From: JAGSPQ01 sp038206395
Lineage (GTDB): Bacteria > Myxococcota > Myxococcia > Myxococcales > Myxococcaceae
DNA: 64,000 nucleotides
Assembly (NCBI GenBank): GCA_038206395.1
Contig: JBBRAX010000026.1
Location: 1 to 64,000, forward strand
Reading direction: 5' to 3'
Part shown: piece by piece, positions 40,643-49,854 of the stretch
How positions within the stretch are numbered: position 1 is the first letter of the stretch
Layout of the letters: the number at the start of each line of letters is the position of its first letter
Program-made: the position numbers and the translations under genes
Notes under the pieces: generated by a model
Database searches by the model: none
What the model was told of the DNA's origin: nothing
Seen by the model: only the letters and a program-made list of their open reading frames with translations

Positions 40643-42127
40643 ATGCGCGCAAGGATCCTGACACTGGGCTGGTTGATCCTCACCGGGTGCCCGAAGGTGG
40701 TGCCGCCCGCCGAGCTGCCGCCGGTTCCGTTGAACGCGCAGCAGCAGCTGGCGAAGGAAGTCGACGCGATCGCCGTCGAGGCGCTGGCGCTGACGAGGGA
40801 ACAAGACGAGCTGCTGTGGGCGCACTGGACGCAGGGCGCCGCGCTCGAGCTCGACAAGCCGGCCCTGGCCCACGCGGTGCTCTACGCGCCGGCCACGCTC
40901 GATCGCGTGCGGCTCGCGAAGAAGGAAGGCATCGGCAACGCGGTCGGTGTGAAGCGGCTGGAAAAGTGGCTGGTCGGTGAAAGGCTGGCGCGCGCGACGA
41001 TGGAAGCCAACGCGACGCTGGCCGGGCAGGAAGCCACCGCGACCTTCGACCTCGATGGAAAGCCAACGGCATGGAAGGACCTGTCGCGGCTGCTGGCGAA
41101 CGAGAAGAGCGCGGTGAAGCGGCGGGCGCTGTGGGCTGCGTCGCGGGAAGCGGTGCCGGCGCTGGCCGAGGGAATCAAGAAGCGCGACGACGCGGTGGTG
41201 GCGGCGCTGGCAGCGCTGGGGATGACGCCCGAAGAGTACGCGGGCGTGACCCTGGAATCGGTGCAGGCACTGGCGCAGAAGACGCTCGATTCGACCGATG
41301 CCGAATGGAAGGCAGGGCTTAAGGTGCTGGCGAAGGCCGAGCTCGGGCTGCCGCTGGAAAAGGTGACGCGGGCCGATTTGCCGAAGCTGCTGCGGCCGTC
41401 GGTGGCGGCAGACGCGGCTTTCGCAAAGGCGGAACAGGCGGCGAAGGCGGCGGCGCTGCTGGGCACGCTGAACCTGTACGGGCAGCCGGGGCTGACGCTG
41501 GATCTGGCGGAGTCGGCGAAGAAGAACCCGCTGCCGCTGACTGTCGCTCCGAATGGCGCGGCCGATGTGCGGGTGAGCGTGCGGCCTGCGGGTGGCGTGC
41601 GAGACCTGTCGATGGCGCTGGGCGAGGTCGGCCGGGGCCTGGCGATGCACGGGTCGCGGGAGCCGGCAGAGAAGCTGCCTCGCCTCGCCGACCCTCTCGT
41701 CGCTGACACCACCGCCCTGCTCTTCGCGCAGCTGCCGTCGAACGCGGCGTGGCTGAAGCAGCAGGGCGTGGCGGACGAGGCGGCGAAGCCATCGCTGGCG
41801 TCGTCGACCGCGCTGCAGCTGTTCGCGCTGCGCAAGACCGCGGCCGGCCTGCTGACGATGATCGAATCGCGTGGGCAGACGCCAGAGTTCGCGGCGGAAA
41901 GCTACCGCGCGTGGTCGGCGCGCGCGCTGTCGATTCAAGTGCCACTCGAAGACGCGCCCCGCTTCCAGCTGGAACGTGACCCGCTGTACCGCGGTGTCGA
42001 GCTGCTGCAGTCGGCCGAAGCAGTCGCGGCGCTGAGATCTACGCTGGCGCCCGAGTGGTGGAGCGCTCCGGAGACGACGGCGAAGCTGCGCGAGGCGTGG
42101 GCGGGTCAGCTGTCCAGCGCGCCCTGA
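40643..42127 (+). CDS. Lipoprotein with a degenerate M3-like (oligopeptidase) fold
   Basis: The 494-residue product starts MRARILTLGWLILTGCPKV with an LTGC lipobox. The long helical chain (MTPEEYAGVTLESVQALAQKT; ADLPKLLRPSVAADAAF; SAYRAWSARAL-type segments) recalls oligoendopeptidases of family M3. Where the HExxH helix should be, the sequence reads MALGEVGRGLAMHGS, with no zinc-binding His pair. If the relationship is right, this is a non-catalytic, exported relative. It might also be an unrelated helical lipoprotein. Confidence 0.55.
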   Translation: MRARILTLGWLILTGCPKVVPPAELPPVPLNAQQQLAKEVDAIAVEALALTREQDELLWAHWTQGAALELDKPALAHAVLYAPATLDRVRLAKKEGIGNAVGVKRLEKWLVGERLARATMEANATLAGQEATATFDLDGKPTAWKDLSRLLANEKSAVKRRALWAASREAVPALAEGIKKRDDAVVAALAALGMTPEEYAGVTLESVQALAQKTLDSTDAEWKAGLKVLAKAELGLPLEKVTRADLPKLLRPSVAADAAFAKAEQAAKAAALLGTLNLYGQPGLTLDLAESAKKNPLPLTVAPNGAADVRVSVRPAGGVRDLSMALGEVGRGLAMHGSREPAEKLPRLADPLVADTTALLFAQLPSNAAWLKQQGVADEAAKPSLASSTALQLFALRKTAAGLLTMIESRGQTPEFAAESYRAWSARALSIQVPLEDAPRFQLERDPLYRGVELLQSAEAVAALRSTLAPEWWSAPETTAKLREAWAGQLSSAP

Positions 42128-42363
42128 TCGATCGACCCCTTCAGCTTCTCGATGTCGGCCCGCGCGACGCATTCTTCGCTGGCGCGGGGAGTCGTCACCC
42201 TTCCGTTCTTCACCAGGGGCATCACGCCGCCGCACTCCGCGGTGCCGAGCAGCTTCTTCACCACGAGGCTGTTGGCGCCGTCGTTGACGACGAGCCGGGG
42301 CGTGTTGGCGCAGGCGGCCATCGCAGCCAGCGCGGCGGCTCAAGAACGAAGGGCCAGACTCAT
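42106..42363 (-). pseudogene. Small lipoprotein gene with a stop codon in the signal peptide
   Basis: From ATG 42363 the frame reads M-S-L-A-L-R-S, then TGA (42340-42342), then continues in the same frame as AAALAAMAACANTPR and a 71-residue coding stretch to the stop at 42106. Together these would make a complete lipoprotein signal ending at a Cys. The downstream ATG 42321 alone leaves no signal. Mature part has VVKKLLGTAECGG and a second Cys. Either a recent nonsense mutation or a sequencing error. The 3' end overlaps the convergent lipoprotein gene by 22 bp. Confidence 0.5.
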
Positions 42364-42405
42364 TTCTGAGCTGGCCCCTCGAATCGTTAATATTTCGAAG
42401 AACGC

Positions 42406-43461
42406 TTAGAGCAGCTTCATCAGCTCGGCCTTCTTCGCGTTGAACTCGTCGTCGTTGAGCAGCCCGGCCGCCTTGAGCTCGTTGAGCTGCTTGAGGCGAT
42501 CCATCACCGACGGGCCAGCGGCAGGCGCCGCAGGGGCCGCGAGCGGAGGCGCCGCGTGTCCACCACCACTGCCCTGGTTCGGCTGCTGGTTCATGAAGTT
42601 CTGGGCCATGCCGAAGCCCATGCCCATGCCCATGCCCCCGAGCGCGTTGCCCGAGCCTTCGCCGCCCTTCGCCATCCCTTCCGCGGCGCCGAGCATCGCC
42701 TGGCCCTGCGCGTACTGGTTGAAGCCACCGGCGAGGCGCGAGTAGGCGACGTCCTTCGACAGCTTCTTCAGCGTCGCCTCGTCCTCGGGCTTGATGCTGA
42801 TGGTGAAGTTACCGAAGCGGACGACGGTGACGCCGTACGGCTCGACGTGCTGCTTCGTGCCGGCGATGACTTCCTGCTCGATCTCTTCCGTGTACGCGCC
42901 CGACGTGACGTCGAGCAGCGGCCACTTCTTCTTCACGATCAGCTCGGCGATGCGATCGCGGGTGACCTTCAACACCTGGTTCTTGAACCAGCCCAGGAAG
43001 TCGTCGTTGTTGACCTTCCGCATCCCGACCAGGCCGACGATCAGCTTCTCGGGGTCGTTCACCTTCAGCGAGTAGTCGCCGTAGACCATCGTGCCGATGC
43101 CGAGGCCCGTCTCGGGGTCGCGCGTGTCGCCGATGGGGCCGCCGAACTTGAGGCCCGAGAACTCGCGCAGGGTGACGAAGTAGACCTCGGCGATGAAGAG
43201 GCTTCCTCCGGTGACCTTCTCGAGGAGCTTCGAGATGAACGGGATGTTGTTGGAGTCGAGCGTGTGCCGGCCTGCGCCGAGCTTGCCCGCCACCACGCCG
43301 TCTTTGACGAACAGCGCCATCTCGTCCGAGGCAACAGTCAGCTGGGTCATCAGCCGAATGTTGTTCTCAGGGTACTTGTAGATGATGTGGTCTTTGGCCT
43401 CGTCCGCGCGGGCGATGAAGTTGCGCTGCGCTTCGGCCTTGATCCCGCCTAAGAATCCCAT
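42406..43461 (-). CDS. SPFH-domain protein with C-terminal SHOCT motif
   Basis: The 351-residue protein from ATG 43461 (GGAGG 4 bases upstream) begins MGFLGGIKAEAQRNFIARAD, as in the YdjI/virion-core-like SPFH group. The SPFH domain covers about 30-230. A Gly/Met-rich and Pro/Ala-rich linker (GGMGMGMGFGMAQ) follows, then the short SHOCT helix pair at the end (LKQLNELKAAGLLNDDEFNAKKAELM). These proteins make membrane-associated oligomers. A role in envelope stress or secretion is possible but not shown. Confidence 0.8.
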   Translation of the reverse strand: MGFLGGIKAEAQRNFIARADEAKDHIIYKYPENNIRLMTQLTVASDEMALFVKDGVVAGKLGAGRHTLDSNNIPFISKLLEKVTGGSLFIAEVYFVTLREFSGLKFGGPIGDTRDPETGLGIGTMVYGDYSLKVNDPEKLIVGLVGMRKVNNDDFLGWFKNQVLKVTRDRIAELIVKKKWPLLDVTSGAYTEEIEQEVIAGTKQHVEPYGVTVVRFGNFTISIKPEDEATLKKLSKDVAYSRLAGGFNQYAQGQAMLGAAEGMAKGGEGSGNALGGMGMGMGFGMAQNFMNQQPNQGSGGGHAAPPLAAPAAPAAGPSVMDRLKQLNELKAAGLLNDDEFNAKKAELMKLL

Positions 43462-43561
43462 CGTTCCTCCAGAGGGTATGTAACGCGGGTGGGAAGTTCC
43501 CACTTCTCACCCACGAACGCCAACGTCATCTGGCCAGACGGACGGCAGGGAAATCGATTGC

Positions 43562-44191
43562 ATGGACAACCCGCTCCACAAACACGGTCGCTTCTTCGAC
43601 GTCTGGGCGCGGTTCTACCGGCTCACCTTCTTTGGGCTCGAGCTGCGGCGAATTCAGCGGCAGGCGCTGGCGAGGTTACGTGTTCTCCCTGGGGAAAAGG
43701 TGCTGGATCTGGGCTGTGGCCCAGGCGACGGAGCGGTGCGCCTGCTCGAGAAAAACGCCGTCGCCATCGGGCTCGACTACTCGCAGGGCATGCTCGACAC
43801 CGCGAAGAAAGAGCCGAAGTTGCGGGGCCGGTTGACGCGCGGCGACGCGGGCCGGCTGCCGTTTCGCGACGCATCCTTCGATAAAATCGTATGCACCAAT
43901 TCGTTTCATCACTACCCGGACCACGTGGCGTCGCTGAAAGAGATGCGGCGGGTGCTGCGGCCGGGCGGGCTGTTGGTGCTGGTCGACCCGCGGCAGGACA
44001 ACGTATTCGGCCGGCTGGCGATCGAAGGGTTCGAGCAGCGCGTGTTCGGCTTGAAAGAAGTGCGGATCTTCACGCTCGAGAAGTGGCAGTCGCTGCTGAA
44101 GGACGCCGGCTTTGCTCACGCAAAGATTGAGGCCGGCCCGCTGTGGCAGCCCGTCGCGTGGGCCGAGGCCTTCATCGAAGCGACGGCTTAG
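43562..44191 (+). CDS. Class I SAM-dependent methyltransferase (UbiE/Methyltransf_11-like)
   Basis: The 209-residue protein has motif I in KVLDLGCGPGDGA, motif II acid in AIGLDYSQGML, motif III region GDAGRLPFRDASFD and the post-motif FHHYPD. An RxLRPGGLLVLVDP block follows. Length and order match small-molecule methyltransferases of the Methyltransf_11 group. The substrate is unknown. It converges on the ABC permease with overlapping stop regions. Confidence 0.8.
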   Translation: MDNPLHKHGRFFDVWARFYRLTFFGLELRRIQRQALARLRVLPGEKVLDLGCGPGDGAVRLLEKNAVAIGLDYSQGMLDTAKKEPKLRGRLTRGDAGRLPFRDASFDKIVCTNSFHHYPDHVASLKEMRRVLRPGGLLVLVDPRQDNVFGRLAIEGFEQRVFGLKEVRIFTLEKWQSLLKDAGFAHAKIEAGPLWQPVAWAEAFIEATA

Positions 44192-44979
44192 CGGCCCATC
44201 ATCCGTTCACGGTCGAAGAGGCGGCGCGCGGCGACGATGAGCCCGAAGTCGAGCAACAGCACGAAGGCGCCCAGCAGCGCGTAGTAGGCGACCCCGGCTT
44301 TCAGCCAGCCAGCGAACTGCCCTCCCGCGAGGCCAATCAACGGAAGGACGAAGAGCCCCGACAGCTGCTGCGCGAGGCGCGAGTCGTTGACGCGGGCCGA
44401 GATGACGACCGAGACGCCATTGCCGAAGAAGGCGAACAGGGGGGCGACGACGAAGACGCCGAACATCCACATCGCGTTCGGCAGCAGCGGGCCCTTCACC
44501 GTGTTCCACGCCACGAGGTCGACCACGACGCTCATGCCGGCAAAAGCGAGCACGCAGATGATGAACGACGGCACCAGCGAGGCGAGGCTCTTGCCGATCA
44601 GCAGCTCGAGCGGGGTGACGGGCGACGCCAGCAGCGGCTCGAGCGTCCGCTTTTCCTTCTCGCCTGCCACCGCGTGCGACGAGATCAGAATCGGCACAAA
44701 GACCGGCATGATCAAATAGACCGCGAACCAGTCGATCAGCACCTTGTCGATGAGGAAGCGCGCGGCGTCTTCGGGGTTCACGCGAACATCGAAGTACTGC
44801 GCCATCGTGGTGAGGTTCGGGTCGTCAGGCTTGTAGATGTACGCGAACACCACCAGCGCCGGAGCGACCACCAGCAACGCCGGCAGCGCCAGCATCGACC
44901 ACAGCAGCGCCTTGTTCTTCCGCAGGTCGAGGAAGTCCTTCTGGAACACTGCCTTCGCGCGCGGCCACGAGAAGCTCAT
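44188..44979 (-). CDS. ABC-2 type transporter permease
   Basis: The 263-residue protein has about six membrane helices and an N-terminal cytosolic segment (KAVFQKDFLDLRKNKALLW) typical of ABC-2 or NatB-like permeases. The GEKEKRTLEPLLASPV motif after the second helix is the family hallmark. It pairs with the ATPase whose stop overlaps its start (ATGA). It exports an unidentified substrate. Confidence 0.85.
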   Translation of the reverse strand: MSFSWPRAKAVFQKDFLDLRKNKALLWSMLALPALLVVAPALVVFAYIYKPDDPNLTTMAQYFDVRVNPEDAARFLIDKVLIDWFAVYLIMPVFVPILISSHAVAGEKEKRTLEPLLASPVTPLELLIGKSLASLVPSFIICVLAFAGMSVVVDLVAWNTVKGPLLPNAMWMFGVFVVAPLFAFFGNGVSVVISARVNDSRLAQQLSGLFVLPLIGLAGGQFAGWLKAGVAYYALLGAFVLLLDFGLIVAARRLFDRERMMGR

Positions 44980-45896
44980 CCGTCCCCCTCGCGAACCAGC
45001 TCGAGGTACGCCTCTTCCAGGGGGCGGGCGGCGGTCGTCACCTGGAACACGCGCGCGCCGGCCCTCACGAGGCACTCGACGACCGCGGGCGCCTGGTCGT
45101 CAGCGGTGAGCATTACCTTGAGCACGCTGCCTTCGTGCATCGCGCTGGGCTGAAAGGGCAGCGCGGCGAGCGCGGCGGTGAAGCGGCCAGCGTCTGCGTC
45201 GACGCGGATGTCGAGCGCGGTGCCCTGCTTGCGAAGGTCTTTGAGGCTGGCGACGGTGCGCAGGCGGTTCTTGATCACCGCGACGCGCGTGCAGAGCCGT
45301 TCGACCTCGCCCAGGTTGTGGCTGCAGAGCACCAGGGTGCGGCCTTCGGTCGCGAGCTCGGCGACCGCGTCGCGAACGGTGCGGGCAGACTCGGGGTCGA
45401 GGCCCGACGTCGGCTCGTCGAGGAACAGCACCTGCGGCTCGTGCACCAGCGTGCGGACGATGGCGAGCTTCTGCCGCATGCCCTTGCTGTACGTGCCCAC
45501 CGCTTCATCTTCGCGGCCGTCGAGGCCGAAGCGCTTGAGGTACCGCAGGCACCGGGCCCACGCCGTCTTCTCGTCGAGCTCGTTCAGCCGGATGAAGAAC
45601 TGCAGGTTCTCGCGCGCCGACAGCCGGTCGTAGAGCCCGGGCTGTTCAGTGAGCAGGCCGACCTTGCGGCGAAGCGCGCTGCCTTCATCGATGAGGGGAA
45701 TCTTTTCGCCGCACACGACCGCCTCACCGCCGGTCGGGGTGATGAGCCCGGTGAGCATGCGAACGGTGGTCGTCTTGCCCGCGCCGTTGGGCCCGAGCAG
45801 CCCGAACACTTCGCCGGGAGCGACGTCGAAGGTCAGCCCCTCGACCGCCGTTCGGTTGCCGAACCGGCGGAAGAGGCCACGGACCTGAAGGCTCAA
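44976..45896 (-). CDS. ABC transporter ATP-binding protein
   Basis: The 306-residue ATPase has Walker A GPNGAGKTTT, the Q loop, the signature YSKGMRQKLAI, Walker B VLFLDEPTSGLDP and the H-loop CSHNLGEVE. A C-terminal extension of about 80 residues follows, as in NatA/CcmA-type exporters. TTG 45896 overlaps the stop of the glycosyltransferase gene (TTGA), which makes a three-gene operon: glycosyltransferase, ATPase, permease. The exporter could move a product of the first gene, which is inference. Confidence 0.85.
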   Translation of the reverse strand: MSLQVRGLFRRFGNRTAVEGLTFDVAPGEVFGLLGPNGAGKTTTVRMLTGLITPTGGEAVVCGEKIPLIDEGSALRRKVGLLTEQPGLYDRLSARENLQFFIRLNELDEKTAWARCLRYLKRFGLDGREDEAVGTYSKGMRQKLAIVRTLVHEPQVLFLDEPTSGLDPESARTVRDAVAELATEGRTLVLCSHNLGEVERLCTRVAVIKNRLRTVASLKDLRKQGTALDIRVDADAGRFTAALAALPFQPSAMHEGSVLKVMLTADDQAPAVVECLVRAGARVFQVTTAARPLEEAYLELVREGDG

Positions 45897-48481
45897 TCGA
45901 TGGTGACCAGCACGAACTTGTTGTTGAGGTCCTTCTTGATGAGGGTGACTGTTTTGTCGGGCCCCACCGCGCCCTTGAGGATGCCCAGCCGCGCGTGCTC
46001 GACCAGCGCCCACTCGCGGCCCGGCTGCGCCGCGTACTGGAACAGCAGGTTGTTGTCCTTGATCTGCTTCACGGTGTTCCGCGAGTAGAAGGTCTCGCCG
46101 CGCCAGTTCATCAAGAACGAGGCGATCGGCTCTTCGGGCTTGCGGCCCTGGTAGTACGCCCAGAACTGATCGCGCTGCGTCCAGTGGTGCGAGAGGTCGA
46201 CCCAGTGGCTCCAGCTGAACCAGAAGGCCCACAGGCACGCGGCCGCGACGCCCGTCGCAAACATCGCCACCTTCGCGCGGGCCAGCGCCTGGAACATCAG
46301 CAGAATGCCAAAGGCGGTGAAGCCGAAGCCCATCACCTCTTTCGCGTTCGCCACTTCGGCCAGCGCGCCCCACAGCGGGTCGGGCTGACCCGAGGCCTGC
46401 AGTGCGGCACCGGCGCCGGCAGCTGCGAGCCCTGCTCCACCGATGACGAGCGCGAGCACCCACAGCGACGCGCGGCTTTCATTGGCCGGGCGCAGCGCCT
46501 CGAACACCACGAAGCCTGCGGTGGCGAGAATGCCGAGGCCGACCATCAGCAGCGCTGGGCTCGAGCCACCCGACATCACCGCCAGCAGCGCGCCGGCGCC
46601 CATCAACGTGACGAGCAGCGCGAGGGCGCGGAAGAAGGGAGACCGCTTGGTGCCAAAGGCTTCGAAGGCGAGGTAGCCGCCGACGCCCAGCAGCGCGATG
46701 ACGACCAGGTCACCGACCGACAACGGCCGCGTGCTCCAGAACTGCACCGGGTTGGTGGTGAGGAAGGTCGGGTACGGGCGGTCGTAGTTGTAGACGAAGA
46801 GGTCGGTGAAGTTCTTGGGGTTGCCCGAGAGGTCCTTGCCGACCAAGAGAAGCAACGGCAGCCCGAACATCAGCGACAGCGCGTGCTTCCTGATGCCTTC
46901 CGTCCATACCTTGTCCAGGTAGATGCCGATCAGAATCGCCATCGGCGGCAGCATCGGGAACACGTAGTGGTGGAACTTGGTCGCCGACGCGCCGATGAGC
47001 GCGAAGCTGAAGACGAGCCAGATGGTCGCGAGCGCGCCGACGTTGTCGACGCCCTTGTTGCTGCGCAGCTTCAGGTTCGCGACCACCGTGAGCCCGCCCG
47101 GGACGAGCAGCACCCAGGGGTAGATGGCGAAGCCGCCCTGCTCGATGAAGTAGATGAAGGTGCCGCCCGGCGTGGTGGTGTGAACGCCTGCGCCGAGGCG
47201 CGCGAGGTGGTCGTGAATGAGGAAGCGGTACCAGAACAGCTTTCCTTCATCGTCCACGCTCTCGAAGGTGAACATCGCGTGGTACCAGGGCGCCGCGATC
47301 GCGAAGAAAAGGAACACGCCCGTACCGAACCGCATCTCGTAGAACTTGCCCCACAGCACGGGCATCTCTTCCTGGTCGCGCACCCAGTTGGCGAGCACGT
47401 AGAGGATGAAGCCAATCGCGAGCAGCCCGACGCCGATGCCGAGGTTGCGCACCGCCTGGGTGGCCGAGAGGCCGGCGACGAGAACGGAAAGGGCCGCTCC
47501 GGCGATCGCCTGCGGCATCAGCGGCTGCGCGCGATCGACCACCTTGCCCAGCAGGTACGCCGAGACGCCGAAGAACGCGAAGACCGCAGGGGTGAGCCCG
47601 TAATACTTGTCGCCGAAGATGACGTAGGTCAGGGCCCACGCGAAGGCCGCCGCAGCGACGGCGACGAACAGGGGCATGCCCGCGCGCTTGAAGAACCAGC
47701 GGGCGTGCTTTTCCATCGCCCCTTCGTTCCACGGGATGACGCAGAGCACGGCGAACAGAATCAGGATGACGCCGGGGATGCCGAAGCCCAGCAGGCCCTT
47801 GGCGAGCGTGCCGGTCGCGCAGAAGACGTAGAACGCGTACCACCAGACCGTGCGGTGCTTCGTGTTCTTGTCGAGCAGGCCGACCATCGCGCACGCCATC
47901 GCGCAGACCATCGAGCAGACGACGGGGTTGTCGGTGACGGCCTGGCGCGCGAGCAGGAACCACATCGGCATCGTCGCGAGCGCGAAGATGGTGGCCAGCG
48001 CGGCGCGGGCGCTGACGACGCGCGCCATCGCCCACGCGAGCAGGCCGATCGCCAGCACCGAGAAGAGCGCGAAGGGCATCCGGAAGCCCCACTCGCTGTA
48101 GTGGCCGAGCTCGCCCTGCCCCTGGGGGATGCTCGAGCCGGCGATCTGCATGCCCAGCGCCTGCATCCACATCGTGAAGGCGGGCTTGCTGAAGAACCAC
48201 GCGTTTTCCCAGTACGGGTGCAGGTAGTCGCGCCGCTGAATCATTTCGCGCGCCACTTCGCCGTAGTGCGTTTCCCACGGGTCCCAGAGGCCGACCGCGC
48301 CCAGGTAGGGGATGAAGAGCAGCGCGGCAAAGGCGACCGCGGCGGCCGTGACGCGGACGGGCAGCGGGTACGCCAGGAACTTCTTCACCGACTCGTTGTC
48401 GAGCACCGACCGCCCGACGACGGTCTCGGCCAGACCGCGCGTGTCTTCCCCCTGCTTCTTGTCTTCTGCTTCGCTCGCCAC
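45893..48481 (-). CDS. ArnT/PMT-type membrane glycosyltransferase
   Basis: The 862-residue protein starts at GTG and has more than twelve membrane helices. Its first periplasmic loop carries LWDPWETHYGEVAREM, the acidic metal-binding motif of GT-C (PMT/ArnT) enzymes. These take a sugar from a lipid carrier and add it to lipid A or protein at the outer face of the inner membrane. The length is greater than ArnT (about 550), owing to extra helices and a soluble C-terminal domain of about 100 residues. First gene of the operon with the ABC exporter. Confidence 0.8.
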   Translation of the reverse strand: MASEAEDKKQGEDTRGLAETVVGRSVLDNESVKKFLAYPLPVRVTAAAVAFAALLFIPYLGAVGLWDPWETHYGEVAREMIQRRDYLHPYWENAWFFSKPAFTMWMQALGMQIAGSSIPQGQGELGHYSEWGFRMPFALFSVLAIGLLAWAMARVVSARAALATIFALATMPMWFLLARQAVTDNPVVCSMVCAMACAMVGLLDKNTKHRTVWWYAFYVFCATGTLAKGLLGFGIPGVILILFAVLCVIPWNEGAMEKHARWFFKRAGMPLFVAVAAAAFAWALTYVIFGDKYYGLTPAVFAFFGVSAYLLGKVVDRAQPLMPQAIAGAALSVLVAGLSATQAVRNLGIGVGLLAIGFILYVLANWVRDQEEMPVLWGKFYEMRFGTGVFLFFAIAAPWYHAMFTFESVDDEGKLFWYRFLIHDHLARLGAGVHTTTPGGTFIYFIEQGGFAIYPWVLLVPGGLTVVANLKLRSNKGVDNVGALATIWLVFSFALIGASATKFHHYVFPMLPPMAILIGIYLDKVWTEGIRKHALSLMFGLPLLLLVGKDLSGNPKNFTDLFVYNYDRPYPTFLTTNPVQFWSTRPLSVGDLVVIALLGVGGYLAFEAFGTKRSPFFRALALLVTLMGAGALLAVMSGGSSPALLMVGLGILATAGFVVFEALRPANESRASLWVLALVIGGAGLAAAGAGAALQASGQPDPLWGALAEVANAKEVMGFGFTAFGILLMFQALARAKVAMFATGVAAACLWAFWFSWSHWVDLSHHWTQRDQFWAYYQGRKPEEPIASFLMNWRGETFYSRNTVKQIKDNNLLFQYAAQPGREWALVEHARLGILKGAVGPDKTVTLIKKDLNNKFVLVTID

Positions 48482-48554
48482 GGCGTTTGCTCCACGAAAG
48501 TAGGACTTGAGGGGCGCTTTCTACCTTCAACGCCCCGTCGCGGAAGCCATATCT

Positions 48555-49757
48555 CTACTTCTTCGCCAGCGAGATCTTGATCGCGTACTTCGCGAGCTCG
48601 GGGTTCACGGGCTTGAACTCGAAGGCGCCGGCCCCAGAGGTGACGGTGAAGGACGCTGACGACGCGGGGGACCGCGCATCGACGGACGACGCGGCGGCCA
48701 GCAGCTCGACCAACGCGGGCAGCTCGTCCGCGCGGCGAAGGAACTTCTCGAGCGAGGCGACTGAGCCGACCCCGCTGTGCTTCGCGGCCAGCTTCGCGAT
48801 CAGCGGCGCGCGTTCGTCGTCGGGAAGGTCGGCGACTTTGCGCAAATCGGCATTCATCGCGCGAAGGGACATCAGCTGCCAGCCGAGCAGCTGGGGTTTG
48901 GGGAACATCGCGGGGGCCGGGCCGATGCGGTCGCGCAGCTCTTTGGGAAGCGTGGCCTGCTGCCTGGGCTCGAGCTCGAAGCCATAGACTTCGATGCCGG
49001 CAATGACGGCTTCGTCACGAAGCATGGCGCTGTTGGTGCGCATCGAGGTCCAGATGGCCTCGAGCGAGCCGTGGAACTTCTTGCGCTGGGCCGCGTCGGC
49101 CTGAACGACGGCCTCGACGCAGGCGGGGTAGATGATTCGCAGGTTGGTGACGGCAGCCATGGTGCCCGCCAGCGCTCCGCCCCACGAGAGATCGCGGCAG
49201 CTGGCGATGACGTCGGCGCAGGTCTCGAAGGCGAGCCCGAACTGCCCCGTTGCCGTCTGCGCCCGAACTTCCCAGCCAAGAATCTTCGCCGCCTGGGTCC
49301 ACGGAGCAAACTGCACCTGCTGCCGCTGGTGACCCGCGGTGAAGATGTTCTCGGGCAGGCCCGCGCTGTCCGACCGCGAGCACGCCATCAGCCCGCGCGC
49401 CCAGGCCAGCGCGTTGTGCGGGGTGACGATGGCGAGGCATTCGTCGGGGATTCTGCCGCGCGGCGCGTTGGGGGCGCGAAACGCCTTGCAGGCCTCGGGC
49501 TCGTCATTGAGGTTCAGGTCGATGTAGCTGTCGAGGCGAGGCTCGGCGCACTTGCCGAAAGAGCCGACGGTCTGCGACGACGCGTGGGCGGGGCGCGTGC
49601 GCAGCTCGAGCACCATTTCCATCGTGTCTTCGAGGAACCCGCTGGCGGCCTGCGCGACCCGCATGCGGAAGGCGAAAGCAGAGGCGACTGCGGCGATCGC
49701 GAGCAGCACGACTCCGCCCGACACGAAGGGCCACAGCTTCCGGCGGCGGGTTTTCAC
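48555..49757 (-). CDS. Membrane-anchored protein of unknown function
   Basis: The product has 400 residues from GTG 49757; an in-frame GTG at 49799 is possible. A single N-terminal membrane helix (LWPFVSGGVVLLAIAAVASAFAF) leaves about 365 residues outside. The outer part is mostly helical with Cys in pairs (KCAEP, EACKAF, DECLAI, MACSRS, ETCADVIASC). I recognise no family; similar single-pass proteins appear in myxobacteria. It is probably monocistronic. Confidence 0.6.
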   Translation of the reverse strand: MKTRRRKLWPFVSGGVVLLAIAAVASAFAFRMRVAQAASGFLEDTMEMVLELRTRPAHASSQTVGSFGKCAEPRLDSYIDLNLNDEPEACKAFRAPNAPRGRIPDECLAIVTPHNALAWARGLMACSRSDSAGLPENIFTAGHQRQQVQFAPWTQAAKILGWEVRAQTATGQFGLAFETCADVIASCRDLSWGGALAGTMAAVTNLRIIYPACVEAVVQADAAQRKKFHGSLEAIWTSMRTNSAMLRDEAVIAGIEVYGFELEPRQQATLPKELRDRIGPAPAMFPKPQLLGWQLMSLRAMNADLRKVADLPDDERAPLIAKLAAKHSGVGSVASLEKFLRRADELPALVELLAAASSVDARSPASSASFTVTSGAGAFEFKPVNPELAKYAIKISLAKK

Positions 49758-49854
49758 GGCCGGGCACTCTACGGCCCGTTGCGTCGGCCGGTCACGCACC
49801 GCCTGCTCCAGCTGCGCACATCACCCGCGGTTTGCGGTGATAACCTCTGCCGCC

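Noticed and set aside
45995..48580. An 861-codon open frame antisense to the glycosyltransferase
   Set aside because: Its composition (Arg, Gln, His, Glu) is that of antisense high-GC DNA; the opposite strand has membrane helices and the GT-C motif.
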